Shown here: in pieces, positions 56,665 to 64,000 of the stretch
Numbering within the stretch: position 1 is the stretch's first letter
How the letters are laid out: each line of letters opens with the position of its first letter
DNA from: Fistularia commersonii
Taxonomy: Eukaryota; Chordata; Actinopteri; Syngnathiformes; Fistulariidae
Length of the DNA: 64,000 nt
Assembly (NCBI GenBank): GCA_037954325.1
Contig: JBBMNZ010000031.1
Coordinates: forward strand, 1,766,001-1,830,000
Direction: 5' to 3'
The notes under the pieces: generated by a model
Told to the model about the DNA's origin: nothing
What the model saw: only the letters and a program-made list of their open reading frames with translations
Databases searched by the model: none
Translations under genes and position numbers: made by a program

Positions 56665-58016
56665 TCGTTACTAACCCTGAGTGAATACTACCCTTACTAC
56701 TACTAATAATAATGATAATATTATCATTTATTAATTTTTGTATGCAATTTTTTTGATTTAATTATTATTGTTATTATTCTATTTTTAATACTCATATTAC
56801 TATTATTCTTATTTATGTATTATTCTTATGTATGTTTCTTAATAATTCATTTTCTGGCAACACACGATGATTATTATTCCAGAGATGTGTTTTATGAAAA
56901 ATTTCTGGGATTGAGTTAATCTGCAATCTTATGCGGAAGAAAAGACTGAACTATGAGTAGACCACAAAAAAAAACAAAAAAAACAACAAAAAACGTAAAG
57001 CTAACGAGCCATTTAGCCATGAATTACATGCTACAAAGATGTGCTTGACATTTATAGATAACTGACAGATTGCTGACCCCTGACCAATGCAGTGCCAATT
57101 AATATTCTTTGGTGCCTTTTAATCTTGAAAAACATCAATATACACTCCGTTGTATCTGCACCCTATTTGCTCTCACTGGCGGTGTTAGATTGAATCAAAA
57201 CAATCTTTTTCGTTGCAGGATAGCGGTTATCATTGGGTTTAAGTAAAACAGTTAAAAGTGTGCTAAAACAATGAAAGCTATTCAGACATCGGAGCACCTA
57301 GCAGACGAGATGTGCAGACGTTTTGCAGACGCCATTCACTTTCTTGTCTTAATCTGAAGTATTTTACCATTTCCTACCTGAATAATGATTGCTCTTATTC
57401 CGAACCCGCTAATGATGCTTTTCATCTGTCTGATCCCGTAGCAGACCCATTATCTTTCACATCTGATGATTCTCTAATCAAGCTGAAATCTTGCCGTGGC
57501 GCTCGGGATGTTCTCCTCTCCTGCATAAAAACAACCACAAATGCTTGAGTACAATCATTAGACCGAGAGAAAGAAAAAAACAGCCAAAACATCATACTTT
57601 TTAAATTTACACATTAAGAGGAAGAGATCTGGTGTAATATATTTGCGTGAAGAATGTGAATGTCTGGGATTTATCTATTCATTTCCTGTGGAAATTATAG
57701 TCAGGTGTTTCAATCAAAGGGGTGACAGTCAACTATGAGAGGGCGAGTTATTACGCACAGCGCTCAGGATGATTATGTTTGGAAAGTAAACCTGTATTTA
57801 TATTCTCTGGTAATAGTTAGAAAGATGAAATCAACCAAAATGGCAGGTTTCAGAAGCTAAGTGCACGACCGAGGAGTTAACATTGTATATAATATAATGG
57901 GGTTAAATGGTGTTTTGATTAACTCCAAACTTTCATAGATGAACTTTATTATTTCCACATGGAAAAGTGTTACCATCAAAGGAAAACATTAGAGTTGAGA
58001 CTAACCCCTTTGTTCC
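56665..58016. other. Unannotated stretch
   Basis: Starts with AT/TTATT-rich low-complexity sequence (about 56695-56850). Nothing else recognised. Confidence 0.5.
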
Positions 58017-58050
58017 ATCCATCCATCCATCCATCCATCCATCCATCCAT
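58017..58050. repeat. (CATC)n microsatellite
   Basis: About eight CATC units, the usual left end of the common fish repeat, but followed here by unrelated sequence. Confidence 0.9.
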
Positions 58051-58519
58051 CATCTATTGAATGAATGTCTTTATTATTGCTCTGAGGCTCTATGAAATTC
58101 GCATAGCTGGTGGCAAGAAAGAGACATAAATAAATACTTGCGTATCACATACCGCACATTTAATTGCATTACAAGAAATAGGGGAGAAAAATAAATGTAC
58201 AACTGCATTCTTCAAAGGGTAGAGTATTGCATTGGAGGCAAAAAACAAGAAATACGGATTCTGTTTAACTCATATTGCACTTTGGGAACAGACTATAAAT
58301 AAATAAGATCGTGACTGTAAAGTAAAGCAACTGACAGGAAGAAGTATTGCGATTCTTATTGCTTCCTGTTTTGTTTGACTGATCCTTCTGGAAGCCCGTG
58401 GGTAGAAATTGTTTTTATTTCTGTTTGTCTGTGTTCTTGGAATGTGGTACCTCCTGCCAGAGGGTAGGAAAGAAGGCAGTTTGTGGCCAGGATGTGAGTG
58501 GCCTTTCATGCTTTGTACA
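58051..58519. other. Unannotated stretch
   Basis: No recognised repeat or gene. A 101-codon minus frame (58270-58575) has no known domain. Confidence 0.5.
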
Positions 58520-58625
58520 TTTAGGATCCTGGGGATGCTGGAGCCTTCCCCAGCTGGGCAGGAGGTAGGGTTCACCCTTGAACAAGTGCATAGTCAATCA
58601 CAGGGCCTCATATAGAGCCATATGA
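58520..58625 (+). repeat. Common fish repeat, left fragment
   Basis: CCTTCCCCAGCTGGGCAGG, AGGTAGGGTTCACCCTTG and TCAATCACAGGGCCTCATAT are the conserved left third of the family. Confidence 0.65.
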
Positions 58626-59099
58626 TCGAGGGAACGCTTCTCTTGTTTCACTCTGTGTTTTATCAGCTTTCAACATCCAGTTCAGTACTTGCGGGGTTTC
58701 TCTTCAAATAGACATTAATGTACCTGCTACTGTAACATGTCACTGTAAAACTGCCATGCCGTCTGCTCAAAACACAAAATACATTGTATCACTCTTGTAT
58801 TCAACCAAAGCACTTCAATATTAGTTCCCCCAATTTGCAATTGGTTCAAACAATACAGTCGGCATACATCTTTTTTTCTCCTTCTTCATTTCACCCCCAC
58901 CAAAGGCTCTATGTAAGAACATTTTCAGTGTCTATCTTCAGGTTTAGCCTGTCGACTGGCAAGAGCTCCGGTGCGAAATCGTCTTGGTATCTGCACGGGG
59001 CTCTGTGTGACCTCAGAAGAAAAGTCTCAAGGGTGATAACAGATTGAGATGTCTCTCCCACTCTCTCAGATGAGGGCGAAGGAATTTCTTCCAACCACA
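58626..59099. other. Unannotated stretch
   Basis: No recognised gene or repeat. Confidence 0.5.
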
Positions 59100-59241
59100 T
59101 CCAACAATTCACTCACTCATTAAGACATCTGGACAATTTCAGGTCTCCACTGCATTTTTTGGATCGTGGGAAAAAAAACCTGGAGGACGGGCAAACTCCA
59201 TACAGCAAGAAGGCCCCCTGCTGAACTTGTATCAAGGAGCC
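59100..59241 (+). repeat. Common fish repeat, right fragment; RTE target
   Basis: CTGGACAATTTCAGGTCTCC, TTTTTGGATCGTGGGA and ACTCCATACAGCAAGAAGG are the middle of the family. The full-length RTE inserted directly downstream. Confidence 0.75.
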
Positions 59242-59258
59242 ACCATAATCCCTCTGTT

Positions 59259-62200
59259 CTTCTTCTTCTTCTTCTTCTTCTTTCGGCTTTTCCCGTCAGG
59301 GGTCGCCACAGCGAGTCAACCTTCTCCATCTAACCCTATTCTCTGTATCTTCCTCTCTCACACCAGCTACCTTCATATCCTCTCTCACTACGTCCATAAA
59401 TCTTCTCTTTGGTCTTCCTCGAGACCTATTGCCTGGCAGCTCCATTTCCAGCATCCGTCTACCAATATATTCACTATCTCTTCTCTGTACATGACCGAAC
59501 CATCTCAGTCTGGCTTCTCTGACCTTCTCTCCAAAACATCGAACATGTGCCGTCCCTCTGATAGACTCATTCCTGATCCTCTCCATCCTGGTCACTCCCA
59601 AAGAGAACCTCAACATCTTCATCTCTGCAACCTCTAGTTCTGTCTGCTGTCTTTTGGTCATTGTAACAGTTTCTAGTCCATACATCATCGCTGGTCTCAC
59701 CACTGTCTTGTACACCTTTCCTTTTATTCTGGCCGATAGTCTTCTATCACATAGTACCCCTGACACTTTTCTCCACCCATTCCAACCTGCTTGGACCCGT
59801 CTCTTCACCTCTTTTCTGCACTCTCCGTTGCTCTGGACTGTTGACCCTAAGTACCTGAAATCCTCCAGCTTCTTGATCTCCACTCCCTGTAGCCTCACCG
59901 CTCCACCCGAGTTCCTCTCGTTCACACACATATATTCTGTCTTGCTGCGACTAACTTTCATTCGTCTCCTTTCCAGAGCATACCTCCACCTCTCTAGATT
60001 TTCCTCTACCTGTTGTCTGCTCTCACTACAGATCACAATGTCATCCGCAAACATCATGGTCCATGGGGATTCCTGTCTAACCTCATCTGTCAGCCTATCC
60101 ATCACCATTGCGAAGAAGAAGGGGCTCAGAGCTGATCCCTGATGGAGTCCCACCTCCACCTTGAACCTCTCGGTTACCCCTACAGCACACCGAACCAATG
60201 TCTCACAGCGAGCATACATGTCCTGCACCAGTCTAACATACTTCTCTGCCACTCCAGACTTCCTCATACAATACCAGAGCTCCTCTCTTGGCACCCTGTC
60301 ATATGCTTTTTCTAGGTCTACGAAAACGCAATGCAGCTCCTTCTGACCTTCTCTGTACTTTTCTATTAGCATTCTCAACGCAAATACTGCATCTGTAGTA
60401 CTCTTCCTAGGCATGAAGCCATACTGCTGTTCACAAATGCTGACTTCTGCTCTCAGTCTAGTTTCCACTACTCTTTCCCATAACTTCATTGTATGGCTCA
60501 TCAACTTTATCCCTCTGTAGTTGCCACAATTCTGCACATCCCCTTTATTCTTAAAAATAGGCACCATCACACTTTGTCTCCATTCTTCATGCATCTTCTC
60601 ACTCTTTAAGATCCTGTTGAATAATCTAGTCAGAAAATCTACCGCTGCCTCTCCTAGACACTTCCACACCTCCACAGGTATATCATCAGGACCCACTGCT
60701 TTTCCACTCTTCATCCTATTCAATGCCTTCCTCACTTCACTTTTACTAATTTGTGCTACTTTGTGGTCTACAATAATCACCTCTTCTACCCTTGCCTCTC
60801 TTTCATTTTCCACATTCATCAGCTCTTCAAAATACTCTTTCCATCTTCCCGTCACTCTTCTAGCATCTGTCAGTACATTTCCCTCTCTGTCCTTTATCAC
60901 CCGGACCTGTTGTACATCCTTTCCATCTTTATCTCTCTGTTTCGCCAACCTGTATAGATCATTCTCACCCTCCTTACTATCCAACCGAGCATACAAGTCA
61001 TCATAAGCCCTTTGTTTTGCCTTTGCTACCTCAATCTTTACCTTTCGCCGCATCTCCCTGAACTCCTGTCTGTTCTCTTCAGTCCTCTCAGTATCCCACT
61101 TCTTCTTCGCTAATCGCTTTCTCTGTATACACTCCTGCACTTCCTCATTCCACCACCAAGTCTCCTTATCTACTTTCCTTCCAGATGACACACCAAGTAC
61201 TCTTCTACCTGTCTCCCTGATAACACTAGCTGTTGTTGTCCAATCATCTGGAAGCTCTCCCTGACCACCCAGACCCTTTCTCAACTCCTCCCTGAAAACC
61301 ATGCAACACTCCTCCCTTTTCAGCTTCCACCATTTTGTCCTCTGCTCTGCCTCTGTCCTCTTCATCTTCCTTGTCACCAGAGTCATCCTACAGACCACCA
61401 TCCTATGCTGTCTGGCTACACTCTCACCTACAACTACTTTGCAGTCATTGATCTCTTTCAGGTTACCCCGTCTATACAAGATGTAGTCTACCTGCGTGCT
61501 CCTACCTCCGCTCTTATAAGTTACCCTATGTTCCTGTTTTTTCTGGAAAAAGGTGTTCACTACAGCCATTTCCATCCTTTTTGCAAAATCTACTACCATC
61601 TGTCCCTCTGCATTCCTATCCTGGATACCAAATCTGCCCATCACTTCTTCATCTCCTCTATTGCCTTCACCAACATGTCCATTGAAGTGTGCACCAATGA
61701 CCAGTCTCTCATTTCTGGGAATATTCTGCATCACTTCATCTAACTCATTCCAGAACTTCTCCTTCTCCTCAGATTCACATCCCACCCCTGAGGCATAGCC
61801 GCTAACAACATTGAGCATCACACCTTCAATTTCCAGTTTCAGACTCATAAGTCTATCTGACATTCTTTTCACCTCTAGGACGTTCCTTATGAACTCCTCC
61901 TTCAAGATAACTCCTACTCCATTTCTCTTCTTGTCAGTACCATAATAGTACAACTTAAAGCCTGCTCCTAAGCTTCTAGCCTTACTACCTTTCCACCTGG
62001 TCTCCTGGACACACAGTATATCCACCTTCCTTCTCTGCATCATGTCGACCAACTCTCTACCTTTTCCTGTCATAGTCCCAACATTCAAAGTCCCTACTCT
62101 CAGTCCCAGGCTCTTTCCTTTCCTCCTCTCTCTCTGCTTCCGAACACACACTCCTCTTCTTCTTGTTCTTGTTCTTCGACCCACAGTAGCCCAATTTCCA

Positions 62201-62470
62201 TTAGTACCCTGTAGGTCATCAGTACCAACGGCGGTCGTTGTTAACCCGGTCCGCGACCGATCCGGTATGGTATCGTTTTGGTTGTCTCGCATATTTGGTT
62301 TTGGCAAAAGTTTTACGCCGGATGCCCTTCCTGACTCAACCCTCTGCATTTATCCGGGCTTGGGACCGGCACAGGGAGACACTGCTCCGTGTCCCCCCAA
62401 GGCAGGCTTGGAGAGGCACGGGCCAGTGTCTCCCTGTGCCGGCTCCCTGTGCCGGCCCTGAGGCTGCATT
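59259..62470 (-). mobile_element. Full-length RTE-clade LINE (3,212 bp) with 17-bp TSD
   Basis: The element is bracketed by ACCATAATCCCTCTGTT (59242-59258) and ACCATAACCCCTCTGTT (62471-62487), a 17-bp target duplication with one difference. On the minus strand it starts AATGCAGCCTCAGGGCC, has a 5' UTR of about 120 bp with a duplicated CCGGCACAGGGAG motif, a single long ORF, and then only ~15 bp after the stop before a (GAA)n tail of about nine units. One ORF, the very short 3' UTR and the microsatellite tail are RTE features. The near-perfect duplication points to a fairly recent insertion. Confidence 0.95.
59296..62349 (-). CDS. RTE LINE ORF: AP-type endonuclease plus reverse transcriptase
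   Basis: 1017 codons, the usual length for RTE proteins, no stop or frameshift. Residues about 80-320 are the APE-like endonuclease: LRVGTLNVGTM (N89), VQETRWKG (E116), RSTQVDYILYRR and ARQHRMVVC (H315; Gln before His as in RTE). Residues about 540-800 are the RT: AVGPDDIPVEVWK, FVDLEKAYDRV (675-686), GLHQGSALSPFFFAMVMD and FADD (767-770). The C-terminal thumb has VRPAMMYGLETVTM and ends with GRPKRRFMDVV. It would nick target DNA and copy element RNA at the nick in the nucleus. Odd: at 219-223 it has GAHFN, where other copies have GADFN or GSEFN, and at 185-188 YASG instead of YAPQ. Both lie in conserved endonuclease motifs, so nicking may be lost. The start is the first in-frame ATG after the 5' UTR. 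Confidence 0.95.
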   Translation of the reverse strand: MQRVESGRASGVKLLPKPNMRDNQNDTIPDRSRTGLTTTAVGTDDLQGTNGNWATVGRRTRTRRRGVCVRKQRERRKGKSLGLRVGTLNVGTMTGKGRELVDMMQRRKVDILCVQETRWKGSKARSLGAGFKLYYYGTDKKRNGVGVILKEEFIRNVLEVKRMSDRLMSLKLEIEGVMLNVVSGYASGVGCESEEKEKFWNELDEVMQNIPRNERLVIGAHFNGHVGEGNRGDEEVMGRFGIQDRNAEGQMVVDFAKRMEMAVVNTFFQKKQEHRVTYKSGGRSTQVDYILYRRGNLKEINDCKVVVGESVARQHRMVVCRMTLVTRKMKRTEAEQRTKWWKLKREECCMVFREELRKGLGGQGELPDDWTTTASVIRETGRRVLGVSSGRKVDKETWWWNEEVQECIQRKRLAKKKWDTERTEENRQEFREMRRKVKIEVAKAKQRAYDDLYARLDSKEGENDLYRLAKQRDKDGKDVQQVRVIKDREGNVLTDARRVTGRWKEYFEELMNVENEREARVEEVIIVDHKVAQISKSEVRKALNRMKSGKAVGPDDIPVEVWKCLGEAAVDFLTRLFNRILKSEKMHEEWRQSVMVPIFKNKGDVQNCGNYRGIKLMSHTMKLWERVVETRLRAEVSICEQQYGFMPRKSTTDAVFALRMLIEKYREGQKELHCVFVDLEKAYDRVPREELWYCMRKSGVAEKYVRLVQDMYARCETLVRCAVGVTERFKVEVGLHQGSALSPFFFAMVMDRLTDEVRQESPWTMMFADDIVICSESRQQVEENLERWRYALERRRMKVSRSKTEYMCVNERNSGGAVRLQGVEIKKLEDFRYLGSTVQSNGECRKEVKRRVQAGWNGWRKVSGVLCDRRLSARIKGKVYKTVVRPAMMYGLETVTMTKRQQTELEVAEMKMLRFSLGVTRMERIRNESIRGTAHVRCFGEKVREARLRWFGHVQRRDSEYIGRRMLEMELPGNRSRGRPKRRFMDVVREDMKVAGVREEDTENRVRWRRLTRCGDP

Positions 62471-62487
62471 ACCATAACCCCTCTGTT

Positions 62488-63404
62488 AGTTTTCCAAATC
62501 TGGTAAGTTTGTAAAATTAACAAAATCATCAATTTTTTTTTTAAAATGAGTAGGAAATTACCGAACATTGGAAAAAAAAGGGAAAACCGATCAGAAAAAC
62601 ATCCAAAAAAAAAAAAAACAGCAGAAAGTGTCTTAAAAGCAGCGATTGAGATATCAGAAGTACCTGGAGATTTGTAATGCGGTTAAGGTGTTAATTGAGA
62701 AGATTTCCATTACCCAGGCGTATATATTTTGTCTACACATTGACATCACCCAACCTTGACTTCAGATGTTCTCTGCAGACAGCGAGGCCATCAAGTTACG
62801 ACGAATTAATGCTTTTTTTTTTCTTTTGGCAAAAATATTGGAAACGAGTCAGTTTGATCTAAATGGACTCCTAAAGGTTAATGAGCTTCTAAAATCAATC
62901 AGGAGATTTCAGCTTCTTAAGTGGACATTAGGGTAGCTTCGGGACCAGACTTATTTGTCCTGACTGATATCTATCTTGACTGATGATCTGACATGTATAT
63001 TAGCAGAAAAAACTGTTTTAGACACTTTCGACGATTCTGTTACTTGGCTAACGGAAAGATGCCTGGTTTAATCTGCACAAGGAAAATAAGCTCCCTGTAG
63101 CTAACATTTGATATTTACAGGTGGCATTTAGGTGATATAACCTATATTCATTCATATCAATTTGAATTGCTTTGGGTTTTTCATTATAATATCACACTCC
63201 CATTTGACAAGTTTCTAAAATGTCAGACTCTTCCTTTTTAATGACGAGTAATTGAGCCTTAACACATACCATCGTATGCAAAGTTCTTTGGAAACGTCAA
63301 TTTTAGTCTCAGTGGGAGAGCTGCTGAATTATGCATGGTTGAAACATAGACTGAGACACCCATTCACTCAGATTCCCATTAGCGCCTCATTCTAAAAGAA
63401 CTTC
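62488..63404. other. Unannotated stretch
   Basis: A-runs at about 62600-62620 and T-runs at 62812-62822. No gene or repeat recognised. Confidence 0.5.
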
Positions 63405-63770
63405 AGAATATGCAGTCATTATCAATATCGTTTATTCTGTGCTCAGGGCCACGGGGAACGCTTGAGCCTGAGAGAGGTGTCGTTAGGCGAGAGGCGGGGT
63501 TGAATCATGACTGGTCACCAGTTGATCAGAGAACTGCATACAAAGAATGCAACTGTTCATATGTCTGAGCAATTTGAGGTCTCCAATGTACCTATTGCAT
63601 GTTTTTGGAATGCGGCAGATGATTGGAGAACCTGAAGACACACAAAGACACATCTGCGCAAAATTATGGTCTTGACTGACCCGACAACATGTTGTCATGT
63701 GCTGTGGGAGGAAACAGGAGAAACCCACAGAAAACCTGGGAGAACATGCAAAGACGAGGTCGGATGGAGA
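63405..63770 (+). repeat. Common fish repeat, longest copy, with a local inversion or duplication
   Basis: Left part TATTCTGTGCTCAGGGCCAC, GGCGAGAGGCGGGGTTGAAT, then CAATTTGAGGTCTCCAATG and TGCATGTTTTTGGAATGCGG. From about 63655 a second partly overlapping run of the right part follows (GTGCTGTGGGAGGAAACAGG, AACCTGGGAGAACATGC). Confidence 0.75.
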
Positions 63771-63849
63771 TTCTTAGTTATCAAACACTTGTGTTTTTTA
63801 AGGAAAACATTTTTAGCTGAGCTCAAAGCAAATGAAGTGATAATTCATT

Positions 63850-64000
63850 CTTTATCTAGATCATCTACCCTGCACTCAGGGTCGCAGGGGTGCCAGCTGC
63901 CGTTGGGTGAGAATCACTCCTGATTGGTTGCCAGTTGATTGCAGGGCCAGCTGAGACATACAAGTACTGTGTAATTTAGGGCCTCTGATGAACCTACTCC
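63850..64000 (+). repeat. Common fish repeat, runs off the window
   Basis: TCATCTACCCTGCACTCAGG, CAGCTGCCGTTGGGTGAG, GATTGCAGGGCCAGCTGAG and GTAATTTAGGGCCTCTGATG, in normal order, truncated by the window end. Confidence 0.8.

Noticed and set aside
59296..62349. Host gene such as CFDP2-like, because vertebrate annotations often use such names for this ORF
   Set aside because: The ORF is bounded by LINE termini and a 17-bp target duplication and is present in many broken copies here, so it is a retrotransposon ORF.
59227..62461. Plus-strand frames of up to 162 codons across the full-length RTE
   Set aside because: Antisense shadows of the RTE ORF; equivalent frames appear opposite every RTE copy.

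Overview
The window looks like repeat-rich, non-coding teleost fish DNA. The evidence is its repeat content: many copies of one RTE-clade LINE with a (GAA/TTC)n tail, a Rex1-type LINE, Sushi-like Ty3/gypsy pieces, hAT MITEs with 8-bp target duplications, pogo/Tigger and possible piggyBac remnants, a tRNA-derived fish SINE, and a very common fish interspersed repeat that carries (CATC)n. I see no bacterial, organellar or CRISPR features, and no host gene that I can name. One short minus-strand open stretch (about 3261-3448) looks like a possible host exon, and 12967-13080 looks like a worn C2H2 zinc-finger remnant.

Layout. 1-3000: a palindromic foldback element with an 8-9 bp target duplication, a possible piggyBac C-terminus, and RTE copy 1 (+). 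3000-5470: exon candidate, fish repeat plus SINE, unclassified repeat family X, and a (TA)n tract. 5478-9450: two joined minus-strand RTE copies, carrying a 488-bp solo LTR (TSD ACTCC) and a 285-bp hAT MITE. 9550-11540: a Rex1 remnant split by a plus-strand RTE 3' fragment, followed by a perfect 37-bp-arm inverted repeat at 11690-11809. 14494-18955: RTE copy B with a nested RTE insertion, a perfect 123-bp tandem duplication, an internally deleted Sushi-like Ty3 element with one LTR, and repeat X. 20-31 kb: SINE, a three-level nest of repeats with a 438-bp hAT MITE in the middle, a local segmental duplication, RTE copy 5 and a Ty3 integrase remnant. 31-37 kb: mostly featureless, with microsatellites and a 393-bp tandem duplication. 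37.5-46.1 kb: RTE copies 6, 7 and 8, a pogo element and fragment X. 46-59 kb: sparse DNA with repeat X, RTE copies 9 and 10, and a pogo C-terminus. 59259-62470: a full-length RTE with a 17-bp target duplication and an uninterrupted 1017-codon ORF.

RTE copies make up roughly one third of the window. Most are broken. The only full-length ORF keeps every reverse transcriptase motif, but its endonuclease carries Asp to His in the GADFN catalytic motif and has lost the YAPQ motif, so it may be long-ORF but endonuclease-defective. Several broken copies share the same inactivating lesions in a mosaic pattern. One pair differs by an exact 35-bp micro-inversion. No biological pathway is encoded beyond transposition functions. 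All element names are from recognition of motifs, not from database searches.
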